Origin: Cladophialophora immunda
Lineage: Eukaryota > Ascomycota > Eurotiomycetes > Chaetothyriales > Herpotrichiellaceae
NCBI RefSeq assembly: GCF_000835495.1
Contig: NW_015622541.1
Coordinates: 2,604,001-2,668,000, forward strand
Length of the DNA stretch: 64,000 nt
Direction of reading: 5' to 3'
Shown here: positions 52,100-63,790 of the stretch, piece by piece
Numbering within the stretch: position 1 is the first letter of the stretch
How the letters are laid out: each line of letters starts with the position of its first letter
Translations under genes and position numbers: made by a program
Notes under the pieces: generated by a model
Seen by the model: the letters and a program-made list of their open reading frames with translations, nothing else
Database searches by the model: none
Told to the model about the DNA's origin: nothing

Positions 52100-55000
52100 T
52101 CAATTCTTCTTCTTGCAGATCGCCTTGATCTTTTGCACCGTCTTCTTCCAGAGATTCTTGGTCTTTGCGCTGGCCTTTTTGAAGGCGCTGATTGTGGCAC
52201 TCCCGCTGCTCGCAACCCCCGCCTTGGGGCATTCGACGGAGGTGCTCTGGGCACCGCTCGTCGTGGCAGTGGCAGTCGACGTTATGTCGACGCCGATTGC
52301 GGTGGAAGTCCCCCGCGCCTCCTGAACGGGTGGTCGGCGGCGCTTCGTCAACTTCCTCCTCTGCGTGGCTTTCCAGCTGGCGTGCCGGCAATCCTGGCGT
52401 GTGCGCTGGAATACCGGCAGGTGAGGGACAGGACGGAGTCGCTCCAGGTCTTCTGCGTCGACGCCTGTTTTCTCTCCCGCGCTGGTTTCTTCGTGGCTCT
52501 CCCCCTCGGGCGAGTCGTCGGATGACGTCCACGAGAACCGCGACACCTCGCTGGTGGGAGCCCACGTAATTGACGGCGGCGATGTAGATGGTGGCGAGGC
52601 AATACAAGGACAGTGCACGCCGTTAAAATCAGGCCACTTCTCAAGTGTAGAGTGTACCTGGTCCGGTCTGGCATCGCGCAGGACGTGGCGAACGGTCCCC
52701 AACGGTGGAGGATTGGGGCTGGCCGTCGCCCTCGATGCTGATGAAGATGAAGAAAGGACGAATCGGACACGGTGACGGTCATGTCGAGGGCGTGAAGCTG
52801 CCGAAAGGCCAATGGACACCGGCAATGGCTGCGGAGAGGGTACTTGTGCCGAGCTTGATCCAGGCTCCTCTCGCATAGTGGCCTCTGGAGAGGCACCGGC
52901 GACCACGCCAATACCGACATGGGCGACTTGGGGTTGCGCCGTGTTAGGGTCTACCACGTTGGCGACGATCTCCTCTTCAGTATCATGTCCATCGTTGACA
53001 ATAGTAGACATGGCACGCACTGAGGCCACACCGTGCTCAACCCCCTCTTCTTCTATCCCGTCGATAACAGCGGCTCTTTCTAACGCACGTGCGTCCAGGT
53101 AGTTTTCGATACAAGTCCTCCGAAGGACACCCTGCCAGAAGTGTTCACCATTCGATCTTGCCATGACAAGGAGTCGGTTCCACGCTCGGAAGTAACGAAG
53201 CATGGAGGTATCGAGCCGTGTAGGCCTTCGATATGGAATCAGTGCCCTTGAGGCCGTCGCCTGGGACTGAGGCAAGGCTGTGCCATTTTGAGAGGCATCC
53301 ACCGCATCTTGTCCGACGACTTCAGGGACGTCTTCGCTCCTAACAGCTGGTCTGTTCTCTTGCGACAGGATCCTGGTAGGAGGCACCGGAGCACGTTCCA
53401 CTGGTACGTTGCCGAAACTTGCAGGCAGGCGATCGAAGTGCATCTCAGGGCTCCGTACAAGACCGAGTTGCTGACCAGGGAGAGTCATGGTGATAGCACC
53501 ATTCGGGAACCGATGGACAACTGGTTGGGGTCCGCTTGGCAGAGGACCGGTTGGTGTCAAGACAATAACGGGGGGGTTCGACCTGGCGTCGAGGCCGCGA
53601 TAACGAGGAGTTGGTGTAGGGATGCTGGGAGATTCGATGAACGTAGGCGCCAGAGACTCGGGGGTTGCCACTAACGTCGAAGTAGACGATGGACAAAGCG
53701 AGCTGGTGGGACTAGGGATGCGTCGAGCAACCCGGGGTGGAGTCACAGGACCTGGAGGAATATGTGATTTTGATGATGTGGTCGCTGTTTGCATCACTAC
53801 CTCGATGGCGTCGAGACGAGTATGAAGACTGCTGGCCTGCGTGCGGACGGTAAAGGTGGGAAGCTCTTCTCCAGCCTCGTCATCTGCATCCGTCTCAGCA
53901 TCTAGAGTAGGACCATATGTCGCTGGGTGCTCTTCTCCAAAATACATGTCGTCAATTCCAGCAACCTCAGAGATCGCCGCGCCCTCGCCTTGAGAGTGTT
54001 GTGGATCACCAAGAGCACTTTCTGCGCCACCACAGAAGTTGTCACTCTCGTCGTCTGTGGCGGCCTTTGACTCGGCATCTTCATTGTCAGATATCAGTAG
54101 AGATGTGTCAGGGGTGCTCCTCGGGCTAACACTTGAAGCCCGGGAATGCTCGACGGTTGTAGAGACCGACGAGGAGGACACGCGGCGATCATCGCCGTTT
54201 TGGACATTCTCCGTGTCTTCAGCTTCTTGTTCCATGGCTGGCTTATTGTTGCCAGACGGCTGGTTTTCATCTTCACACACGGCAGCAGGGGAGTGGGCCT
54301 CGGGCGCACCCGCTGATGGTGGAAGAGGGGGAGTAATGCTTTCCTCGTCCCCTTCCTCTTCGTCGTCGGCCCAACGAGCCGCAACAGGTCTATCTTCTAT
54401 CGCAGCAAGACGGCGCTTCCACTCTTCACGTGAGAGCGAGCCTCCTGTTGTATATCGACCAGGAACGACAATCTCGCTGGACGGACCAGGTTCCTGCATT
54501 GGCAGAGCGATTGTGGTGGGTCGTCCGACATGGCGTGGAGCTGAGTGACGCAGAGAGGACGAGGGAGTCCAGCGGTGAGGTGTAAAGACCGATGCTTCCT
54601 CGACATCTTCATAGGTGAAACAAGAGAGACCTAGCCTCGACGGCTTGCGGCCCTGTGCGAGCCGGGCATTGAATGCAGCCTTGCGAGCTGCATCCTCTGC
54701 CTCTTTTTCCTGCGTGGCGGCAGTGATGATGTCGACCCGATGTGCGAAGCTCTCGGTGATTCCGTTGATCATGATGGTCTCGGCAGGGTCGGGATAAGAC
54801 CATGGATCCAGAGGATCGGCCACAATGTGGTATTCTTCAGGGCCATAGTGGTCATGGACCCACCAGCCGTGTTGGCTGTAGATTTTCTCACACTGTCCTA
54901 TGCAGGCGTTCTCCAGCTCGGACCCGCGAAGGCATTCCAAAATCTCACTCTCGCCGTAGTAGCAGACAGGGTCGAGCAGCTGCTGGGCACATTCCATCAC

Positions 55001-55808
55001 GGTGGTCTTCCAAAGCCCGTTGGGGGTGGTGACATTGAGGTGCTTTGGGGCTGACTTCAAGATGGCGATCGTGGTCGCCGGAGCAGTACCCGATTTCGTG
55101 AGGACGGGTCGACCGAAAACGTTGAAGTGGTGGACACACTTCAAGGTCTGAAGTTCCTCGCATTCGAACCACTGGTAATCGGACTGGGGGTCTGTGATTA
55201 CTCGGAAACTGTCGCCCTCCACGTCCTCGTCCTGGATTCCTTTGTCTGCGTCGTGCATGTACTGGACGAAAAATCGTCTTGCCGACTCACGTCCCTCCCG
55301 AGCCTGCTCTTCATATTCGGCTTTCATGGGAGAGTCGATGTGAGGATATTGTTGGTCGGTGGGTGGGAATGCTGCTCCCAGACCACCCATTTCCGACGGA
55401 CTTGTGCTGGGGTTGTTGTGTCGCGAGCCTGGAACAAATTCCGCAGCATGGACGTTCAGGCTTGTTTCGGGTGAATGTTCGCGTGCACCGGGCACAAAGG
55501 CTCTTGCATGAATGTTCAGTGTCGGTAGGGAAGGCAGTGGTCGAAATCTGTGTGGATAGTGCAAGTCTTGCTCGCTGTTCTGAGTCTGGAGGGTGGCGGG
55601 ACGATAATGAGAGGAGCTCATATATATATAGTCCAGGGACAACAACAAGTCTTGAGGAACGCAAGGACTTTGTAGCTGTTCCTATACCATGTTAGCACAC
55701 GTCTTCTGTGTAGTTAGGAGTCTTATTAGTTACCATTGCAGGAGAGGGTGGAGTGGTGGAGAAGGCATAGAAGCCTTCCTTAGGGACTCGGTGTTTTGAG
55801 TTTCGCAT
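52100..55808 (-). CDS. Large protein with two tandem PAM2 motifs
   Basis: Two exons (55808-55734, 55681-52100) give 1218 residues; the 52-nt intron has a GCTAAC branch site and joins in frame. Near the N-terminus are two matches to the PAM2 consensus (xxLNxxAxEFxP), which binds the MLLE domain of poly(A)-binding protein: LNIHARAFVP (80-89) and LNVHAAEFVP (100-109), spaced 20 residues apart. A region of about 230 residues follows that looks folded and aromatic (DYQWFECEELQTLKCVHHFN, WWVHDHYGPEEYHIV). I do not recognise it. The rest is long, Ser/Pro/Glu-rich and probably disordered, with a Lys-rich amphipathic C-terminus (KKASAKTKNLWKKTVQKIKA). A cytoplasmic mRNA-linked role is inferred from the PAM2 motifs only. 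Confidence 0.85.
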
Positions 55809-57547
55809 TGTAAGGACTTGGGTCGATTGTCTTGAGCGGTGGTCAGAGGGACATCTGGATGGTATCGAGGCAAAGTCTTCGAGCTGTGGAGGAGTTAGAG
55901 AGAAGGTGATATGACTGAGGGGTGGAATATTCAAAGGGGCGCATCACGTCGCACTGCCCAACTGCCCACGAATACAATAAACAAGAGGCTTCACTTGTCC
56001 AGCAAGGCAGTGCGTTCACTTGCAATTAGTTGAACAAGCCGCACTGCCTGCATCCATGTAAAAGAGTGTCTCGGATAGTGAATGATAAGGCAGCCCAGCA
56101 CAGTGCAACTGCCTTTGAGAAACCTCGAGTCTGGCATCTCCTGGGGACCTTTTTTCCTTTTCTCTTGGATGTATACTGATTTATTCATTCCGTTCGTCTC
56201 TCGGCTTTCACCGTTTTCCCGCTCGAGTGACATATGGACAAACTGCTGACTTGGGTCACGGGGAGGCTGACAGTGAAAAGCACTATCTGTTTGTTGAGCG
56301 CGTGTCATCAGCTTCTTAGTTCAGTGGATCTGGCATAGGCATGAATGGTACTCTTCACCAACTCATCCTGTTCATTCGATCGTCTTCAAAGGAAAGTAGA
56401 GGCAAAAAAGATAAAAGTAGTATATCTTTCATCTCCATTGTCCCATCAGTAGAATCAGCCGCCAAAGGCAAAAACTTAAGCACAAGGCAGCTCAACTCTG
56501 AGTTGAGATGCAGCGTGATAAGCAAAACTCGCCCTTTCGGGTTGGTTTTTCCGGAGCAGGTGAAGGGGGAGAAGTGGGAGAGGGGGCAGAAGGGGAGGCC
56601 TGCTGCCTTCTAACCCGATGTTAGTTTGACCTGACAGCCCCTAGACTATTTATTGTGACCAGAGAGAGGCTCAAATCAAGGTCCTGCTGTCAACTGGTGC
56701 GGGTGCCAGTTCGACCCTAACAGGGACCTGGATAAATACCAGGTAGTCGTCGGATTCGAACTCGATTTCGCCCTCGTCGAGGTAAGGGGGCCTTTGTGTG
56801 ACAGATATTAGGCAAAGCAACATGATAAAGGTGAAATCTCTCTGTGTGAGTTGGGTGGGCACAAGGCTGAACAACATCGTAGCCTTGCTGAGGGCACAAC
56901 GTAAAGACTATCAAGCCGCCCAAGGTCTCGCGGAAAAACACAAGAGATTGGTTTGCGATCAGTGATGCATTAGCTGGAGTGGAATCCCGAGAATGCGAGG
57001 TCTACAGTTCTTAACATGCTCGTATTACCCGATTTCGCCACGCACGGGCTGTCTTGGGGGGCAGTGCGAGGTTGACTGCTCTTCAAAGATTGCCCAAGAC
57101 TGATAGCCTTGTAAATCTAGAACGACGCGGACAGGAAGAGGCCTCGATAGATCACCTTGTTGAGCAGTGACAGTTTCGCCCACAATGCCAGGAGAATAAG
57201 GTGAAGCGAGGAATCAAGGACGTTGGCTTCGAGGAGTTATGGTGGAGGTGGTCCGTGCGCGCTCCAAAGCCTGCTAATGAACGCAAGACAAAGAGCCAGC
57301 CGAGTTCGTCCAACTCTCGAACGATAACAATGATAATTATTCTTTGTCGAAAACCCCTTTCAAAAGCCAAATGGAGTCGCCAATCTATCTAGTCCGATCG
57401 GTATCCGAGTCTCTTTATGTCCTCTCAGAAGCATATTAGCACCCCTCCCCTTATACTTGTAATCTCCTACCCCAGGTCTAGGTCGAGGCATACGCGAGTT
57501 CTGTCCCAGCCCCGAGCCCTTAGAGTGTGCGAGGTGGTGTGAATCTC
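55809..57547. other. Intergenic spacer, 1.7 kb
   Basis: Upstream region of the PAM2 gene and 3' flank of the small secreted protein gene. No gene was recognised. One minus-strand frame at 56671-56877 looks weakly coding but has no supported start or neighbours. Confidence 0.45.
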
Positions 57548-58102
57548 TCACGCCGGCTCACAGGAGACCGCCATGATGTAGTAATACTCCGAAAAGCAAG
57601 TTCCCAGATGAGTATTAGCTGGATCATCGATCCTCAACGACCATTCACCGGTGCAATCAGGCTGTATCCACATTGTACATGCTCCTGCACGATTCCACTG
57701 TGTCAGATAAAGGATGGTAATGCCGCAGTGGATCTTACCAAACCAGTCGGAGCATTCGTTGGTCCAAACATTCTTCATCCCAATGGCGAGAGGCATGCAC
57801 TCAGTGGTGGTTGGATAAACAAGCTCTTGATAACTGACAGCCTCGCCGCAAATCTGCCGATAGTCGTTAGCCTGTGAGCAAGTAGGAGAGAGACCATGAT
57901 AACCAAACATATCCCAAGCTCAAGAGTCTTTCAAAAAGCGGTGAGAACCTACAGCCGGGCTGAACTCCCAAACACAATTGTTCGAGCTAGTATTGCTGAT
58001 GTTGGCAATGTCGAATGGTGTGGCTGTACTGATCAGAACTTGCAACACGGCAGTACGAGCAAGGAGTCTCGTGAAATGGCTGACACTGAGTTTAGTCGTC
58101 AT
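57548..58102 (-). CDS. Small secreted cysteine-rich protein (effector-like)
   Basis: Three exons (58102-57953, 57871-57739, 57684-57548) give 139 residues. The start MTTKLSVSHF is followed by a hydrophobic segment (TAVLQVLISTATP) that fits a signal peptide. The mature part has eight Cys in a spread pattern, several aromatic residues and no known domain. Intron donors are strong (GTAGGT, GTAAG); the second intron is 54 nt, so its retention would not shift the frame. Size, secretion and eight Cys fit a fungal effector-type or antimicrobial-type protein, but function is unknown. Signal-peptide and intron calls are my reading and not computed. Confidence 0.6.
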
Positions 58103-59595
58103 GGTTGGGACCCTGCACAGCAGTGCTCTGATCCTCTGTAAATGGAGCAAAGATTTTGATGTGGAAATAAACAGACATGAGGTTGGACAGGGTCTCCCGA
58201 GATTTGAAATGTCATACGTTGCAAAGAGGAGCGATGGGGAGCTATAATCACCTCGTCGCCACTCAGAATATCTCCTTCCCGCTCAGTCTCTGTGATTTTG
58301 TCCCAGCATTGTAGCCGGCAGGTGGCTTATAAGGCGAGAGAACCTCCTCATCCCCCCAGGGACTCGATCCACTGCCCTGTAGCGCACGAGACAAAGGGAC
58401 GCCTCAAGTACAGAGAGCAAGGGGGGAGCCTGGACACCCTTCCCCATGATTGCTTCTGATTTAGGAGGAATCGATTGTTTGGTGGACGGATTCGCAATAC
58501 GAGATGATCGTGCGGGAGCGCCTTTGCAGCTTTGCAGCTTTGGCGATTGGGATTGTTTCAAAAGTGACGTCGAGATTCCCGCCTCAACTCGCAGCCGAGA
58601 TCCTCAACCCGTGTCAATCTTGGAAAGAACCTGGACCGGCATCAAATAAACTTGGCCCTTTGACTTCTGTGTGCTTTGTCTTTTCTGTATTTTCTCCAGG
58701 CTCGGCCTTTTTGAAGCCAGCCTGGCCCTGATTGAAAGTGACAACCTCGGGCTGAGTGTCTGTCCGACAAAGCCTGCGGGAACCTGCATGGGACACCTTT
58801 CATTCTCGAGTCCTCACGACCCAATTTACAGTCGTCGTCGATGTCCATCATATACGTCTGTCGAAGACCAACCGCATTCTGGTCTCGTGCCTCACAAAGC
58901 TGTAAAAAAAGGACAACAGGACCATTCGCGAGGTAAGATCCGAGCAAACTTCGAGCAGAAAGGAGCATTGCGGACCCAACGCAGCGACAGGAAGGTCCCA
59001 TTTCTAACCCGTCTTCCTGCAAACATTTTACAGAACGTCCTGTCTATGATGATGGATGGAATGGAATCTGAGAGTTTTAAATGCTCCAGATGCAGGTAAC
59101 CGCCAATCCCACACGTCGTCTTTGGTGTGGCAGCACATGGCATGTCCGTGTAGAGCAGCCAACTCGCATGCATCTTACACAGTCCACACCACCTGCAAGC
59201 GAACTTCATGTCTCCATTGGCTGGGGGCATTGGCTGAAGAATGACGGCCAGCTACAAATGAGCCGAGTCGAACGTTCGGGCCTCTGGCTGGCTGGACTGT
59301 TCTGCCAGGCGACTGTTTCTTCTGACGCATACTGGCACCATTTCATCGTTGATCAGATACTTCAGTATCCTGATTTTGATTGCTGCTTGATCACATCCCT
59401 TCTCTAGCCCGGCTCTACTCAGTTTCCGCGACGGCTCTGCCGTGTCTCTCCCGGATGTGCCCTGGTGACTGTCCAGATTGCCTCGAAAACAGTATTTATA
59501 TCGGCAGCACAAGACCGCGATCGACTTAGTCTGCCTCGACTGCCATTGTTCCAAAGGTTGGCTTAGCTCAACGCCAACATTCCCACTGCAGCAAC
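58103..59595. other. Intergenic spacer, 1.5 kb
   Basis: Lies between the two divergent genes for the small secreted protein and the rhodopsin-like protein. Near 58980-59095 a plus-strand frame contains a segment faintly like an F-box (LTRLPANILQNVLSMMM), without support for a full gene. Confidence 0.4.
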
Positions 59596-60912
59596 ATGTC
59601 CGCAGACCCGTGCCCAGATTGTCATTCCATGGCCCTTGGCCTAGGTGGACGGGGAGCTCATTTAGTCGTCCCATCAATCATTGCACCCATTTTGGCCTTC
59701 GTCCTCGTGGCAAATAGGATATATTGGCGCATCAGGATGCTGGGCAGACTCGGCCTAGACGATGTGTCGACCATCATGGCTTTGGTAAGCGCTATGTTCA
59801 AGACATAGTTAGCCTGGTCTCATCACTTTGCAGATATTCCTCGTTGTTCAATGCGGTGCTTCCATCGCTGCTGTGAACTATGGATATGGCAGGCCCTTTG
59901 ACCTCATCAATAGAGATCAAGCTGCACAAGCCCTGAAGGTAGGAAAGCACTCTGCAGAGCCCGGCAAACGATACTGACATTGCCATGGTAGTGTTTCTTC
60001 CTGCTGCAAATATTCTATAAGCTTACCATCAACTGCACCAAACTGTCGATGCTCTTCCTATATCTCCGCATCTTCACCGATCGCCTCTGGTTTGTTCGAA
60101 CATGCTGGGGACTGGTCACCTTTGTGCTTGGTGCTTGCGTCTCTTTTACCCTCGCAACGATTCTTCAGTGTCATCCAATCCCACGGGCATGGGAGCGATG
60201 GAGAACCGATGGCAGTTGTGTCGACATCTATGCCTTGTGGTATAGCAACGCCATCTACAACATTCTGACCGATTTCGTTATTGTTTTGATGGTGCCGCCC
60301 GTGATATTCAAGCTCAGGTTGCCGATGCGGCAGAAATTGGCTCTGACTTGTATTTTCGGGTTGGGTATGATTGTTTGCGCTGCATCAATTTCGAGATTGA
60401 CAACGTTGTACTCTTCGGCTTATGGCGACGACATTACCGCCGGGTCTCTTGTGTCAACAATTTGGACCACGATCGAGGCCGGTCTCGGCGTCATCTGTGC
60501 CAATCTCCCCATGGTGCGGACCCCCCTTCAACATTTCTTCCCGAGACTGTTCCCTCCAAGGACTGGTACGGATCAGATCTCCAGTACGCTCCCATCTCAA
60601 CGAAGTGGCCCAGTCAACGGCGAAGCACTTGCATCTCCTGCAAGATTAATTCCGCCGCCCGTTCCTGCGCGCAAGACAAGCCTTCCAAGTCAGACACGGG
60701 TCAACGGTATTCTAGATACCAGAGGGATGTTGAATCAGAGCAGTTTTGGCGGGGATATCACCACGCTACACAGCAGTCGTCGGCCACCACATTGCCAGGA
60801 CATTGAGACTCGGGCAGGATACCCTGAGTACTCAAGCCGTTCAGACATTGGAAGGACAGGAGGGAGAGACGGAGACTGGTACGGACAACAGCATCAACTT
60901 TGGGCACCGTAA
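59596..60912 (+). CDS. Rhodopsin-like seven-transmembrane protein (fungal integral membrane family)
   Basis: Three exons (59596-59784, 59834-59938, 59992-60912) give 404 residues. Seven hydrophobic segments are visible, with family landmarks: LGLDDVSTIMA after TM2, GYGRPFDLI, KLSMLFLYLRIF, the LQCHPIPRAWE/GSCVD loop with conserved Cys, YNILTDFVIVLMVPP and WTTIEAGLGVICANLPMVRT near the last helix. This is the large Pezizomycotina family often called rhodopsin-domain or Pth11-related; this copy has no CFEM domain. About 130 C-terminal residues are cytosolic and Ser/Arg-rich. Some relatives act in surface sensing during infection; the ligand is unknown here. Confidence 0.92.
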
Positions 60913-61317
60913 AGATGGCTGGGGATATCATCACAAGACAAAGAGTTGCTCGACGGCAATTTCCATGGAAATCAGCAGAATGGCTCGGATATTTGTACTG
61001 GGAGGGATTGTTTTGGTACACAAAAGTGCTTTGAAGGCTGCGACCAGAATAAGCAGTAGAGGCGTAATCTTTGCTGGCAGGAATTGGCCAATCAGCAGGT
61101 CTCGTTAAATGTCCGGCTAAGTTGCCAAAGACAGTGTCTTGGCTGCGCATCGGCTGCATTGATCCTGATGAAGGAGCTTCCAGTCTCTGGATCAATCAGT
61201 TCAACAGCTTCATTACTCTTCTACAACACTATCGGAGGCTTTTGAGACTCATGTAAGCTGTCTGTCGACGAATATCTGGCGTCCACAATCCTGACAGATA
61301 ACCGAATAGCTCGAAAT
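60913..61317. other. Intergenic spacer before ATP17
   Basis: 405 bp between co-directional genes; no coding signal or named element was found. Confidence 0.45.
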
Positions 61318-61951
61318 GTCGTTCGTCATCCGCCGAGCCGTGTCGACCCTTGTTCCCCCGAAGGTAAAACCTCGACTTGCTATCGCTACCCTGCTTTCGC
61401 TGACTCGGATTGTATAGGTTGCCAACCCAGAGGTAAGCCCGACGTCGACTGCTTGAAATCGTCCTGCCGAGCCTTTCCTGCGCGTGAAGCGATGGGGTAG
61501 CACCCCACGTCCTCGATACCTGAGACTCTTGACACCACTCGCGGAACAATCACTGTGGATGAACAAGGCCTGACAGACAGTTGCAGGGTATCGGAGCTGC
61601 CAAAAATGCCGTTCGAATGGCCAGGATAGCAAAATTCTACGAAAAGCTACCAAAAGGATCTGCACCAGCACGGGCACCCGGTGGACCGCTGGGATGGTAT
61701 CAAGCGAAATATTTTGGCAAGAACCCATCAGCAGCTCGTACGTATCTCGCGCACAGTATAATGCTGGAAAAGAGTCGCTGAATTGCTAATTCTGTGGAAA
61801 TAGCCATCTGGCACGTCATTTTCGGAATCATGGCAATGGGTTACAGCATGGAGTACTATTTCCACCTAAGTACGAGCTATGAGCGTATCGCATTGCAGCT
61901 ACTATTTACTGACTTGCTTGCGTAGGGCACCACAAAAACAATGCCCACTGA
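61318..61951 (+). CDS. ATP17: Mitochondrial ATP synthase subunit f
   Basis: Small Fo membrane subunit of the F1Fo ATP synthase in the inner mitochondrial membrane, needed for assembly and dimer stability. Five exons (61318-61365, 61418-61432, 61587-61737, 61804-61869, 61926-61951) give 101 residues, the same length as yeast Atp17. The basic start (MSFVIRRAVSTLVPPK) fits an import signal. FYEKLPKG, GGPLGWYQAKYF and the single membrane helix (HVIFGIMAMGYSMEYYFHL) are family features. The protein ends in HHKNNAH. Exon 2 is a 15-nt microexon encoding VANPE; skipping it would keep the frame. The five-exon structure is unusually dense for a gene of this size. Confidence 0.95.
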
Positions 61952-62489
61952 TCAAATGCATTGAAAGGACGGAGGTCAAAGGTCATCGACATTGTACATA
62001 ACGCCGAAATAAACCTGTTAAATTCGCGGAAAGGCGCATTATCAAGACCCATCTGCTTCCAGGGTTCTTTCCCTACAAGTGGCTTCTCTTATCTTCACTT
62101 TTGCACCAATGACTCTATGTGAGAACAGCGACAGTCCGCGGTGTTGAAGGGTACGGATGACACCATTCGCGTCCGCCTCGCAATCGGCGAAACATAGAGA
62201 ATAACGGAGGCTGTCTGTGTCTTCATCGCATTTCCCAAACACCATAATCGAAGTTCCTACTGCGTGCTCGGAGATGTAATCATACGATAGTATACGTGAC
62301 TTGAGCATGAATTGTCTTTCGAGTCCGATGCCAAAAGGTGTTGATGGGGACTTGCGGCTGCTTTACAGGTCGAGCGCCAAGGTATGGGAAATCTGCGGGT
62401 GGCTCACCTGGATTCGGCGCAGGGAGATGCCGCCCTATGCTCAACCCCTGCTCACCCTGACTCGCGCGAGCCGAAAGTGGTCATTTCGT
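61952..62489. other. Intergenic or degraded sequence before subtilase relic
   Basis: No intact gene. The 5' part of the subtilase (catalytic Asp and His regions) would be expected here but was not found. A minus-strand frame of 88 codons (62042-62308) has an ATG and coding-like composition but no recognised family. Confidence 0.4.
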
Positions 62490-63050
62490 GAATGTCACGA
62501 GTTCATGAGCACAGCTATATCTAATGCACTGACCAAGCGGACGTTGTTGTTCGCGGCAGCATCGAATGATGGAGCAAATCTTGGCAGAGCTTTCCAGCTC
62601 AATATCCCGGCGCCTCTTGTATACGCTCAACCGATGGAAATGGCAATCCCTCCAGTTTCAACCCTACAGCAAGCGAAACGGACGCCAACTTCAGTCTACT
62701 TGGGGAGCATGTCTCTTCTCACTGGGCCGCTGGCATGAACGGACATGATCAGACTGTCAACGCCATGTCGGGAACATCGGTCGCAACACCGATCGCTGCT
62801 GGCCTGGCCGCGTCGGTCCTGTCTTCTTTCCTGCAGCAGGATCAGCACATCGCTGTAGAAAGTGAAAGGCTGGGACTGTGGCTGAAAAAGAGACAATTCC
62901 GCGGATGCGGTCTTCAAGAGTATGGTCAGACGGAGGCAGGGGGTCGGCTACGACTACATCACGCCTCATGTGCTCTTCGATAGCGGTCCGACAAGAGAGG
63001 ATGTTTACGGGAGGATCAAGGATATCAAAGGGAACATGTACAAGTACTAG
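62490..63050 (+). pseudogene. Subtilisin-like serine protease relic, truncated and frameshifted
   Basis: C-terminal part of an S8 peptidase. The block TLLFAAASNDGANLG carries the oxyanion-hole Asn region, and SGTSVATPIAAGLAASVL is the catalytic Ser motif. The sequence changes frame twice: near 62588-62591 (one base short) and within the A run at 62885-62889 (one base extra), returning to the original frame and ending in a plausible C-terminus at 63050. The catalytic Asp and His regions are absent upstream. Fungal subtilases of this type are often fused to or near NLR and ankyrin genes. It is a pseudogene unless both shifts are assembly errors and a start exon lies unseen upstream. Confidence 0.7.
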
Positions 63051-63224
63051 TAGAAGTCTAGGAATGGTTTACTCAACCTCTAATCACACATAGTTCACTG
63101 ATGTCTATCTCAGTTGTAGTCTAAGATTCGCTTAGCATGAAGCGGGAACGCAATAGACGACTTTGCCGTTCTCGGTCACATCGGGAATAGCCTCAGCAGT
63201 CTTGATCTCAGCTCCATCTACATC

Positions 63225-63621
63225 TTAAACCAAAACACATTCGTCGTCATCTTTCTTCCCGCCGACGGTCATAAAGGCGCCCTTATTGTACTCTTCAAGC
63301 TTCAGTCTCCGCCCAAACTTGAGCCTCTTCACGCGGAACGCAAACACAAATTCCGACTCGCGATTAGACTCCGTCGCATCATCATTCGTCCTAGTCTTCT
63401 TCCAGTTGGTCTCCACGACAGGTGGGAAGGCATCGGCCACGGCAACAACGCTCGCTCTGCTCAGAGGGTATTGCGGTGCTGATGTGGAGCGGATTATAGA
63501 CCCAAGACATAGCGGGCCCGTTGGTGGTGGATATATGAAATCGGATGTCGGACAAAGGACAAAGGACATGGCTTCAAGATTCAGGCTCACATACCGTGCT
63601 TTCCTTGGGACCGAGCGCCAT
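63225..63621 (-). CDS. Small unknown protein, possibly truncated by an in-frame stop
   Basis: Two exons (63621-63591, 63478-63225) give 94 residues, using a GTGAGC donor. The family was not recognised. The body looks folded and basic/acidic (SRASVVAVADAFPPVVETNW, EFVFAFRVKRLKFGRRLKLE, EEYNKGAFMTVGGKKDDDE). It ends at TAA (63225-63227), but the same frame continues downstream for 30 more coding-like codons (DVDGAEIKTAEAIPDVTENG, then a YCVPASC end) to a TAA at 63132-63134. This suggests that the true protein is longer and this copy carries a premature stop, or that an intron or read-through is involved. Confidence 0.6.
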
Positions 63622-63790
63622 GATCGAAGGAGCAGAAGAAGGTGACTTTGACTTGAAAACAACTGAGTAGTACAAAGGATAGCAGTGCACGAAACAAAGC
63701 AAGACGGAAACCTCTTTCTTCATCTTACATTTCCATTTATTCTCGAAATTCGGCCCTCCCACATTACATTATCATCAGGCACGACAGCAA

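Noticed and set aside
51918..52607. Arg-rich minus-strand ORF of 229 codons
   Set aside because: It is an out-of-frame shadow of the C-terminal end of the PAM2 gene, with only a biased composition.
56690..56800. TTCGAAT-containing segment resembling a tRNA T-loop
   Set aside because: The flanking bases do not form the T stem and no other tRNA arm is found.
58310..58400. tRNA-like stretch on the minus strand (GGATCGAGTCCC)
   Set aside because: Only a T-arm-like sequence is present; no D-arm, anticodon arm or paired acceptor stem could be drawn.
58670..59099. Possible F-box gene start on the plus strand
   Set aside because: One short F-box-like segment only; the frame ends soon after and no continuing exon could be found.
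62042..62308. Minus-strand ORF of 88 codons
   Set aside because: ATG-started and coding-like, but short, without recognisable family, splice partners or other support.
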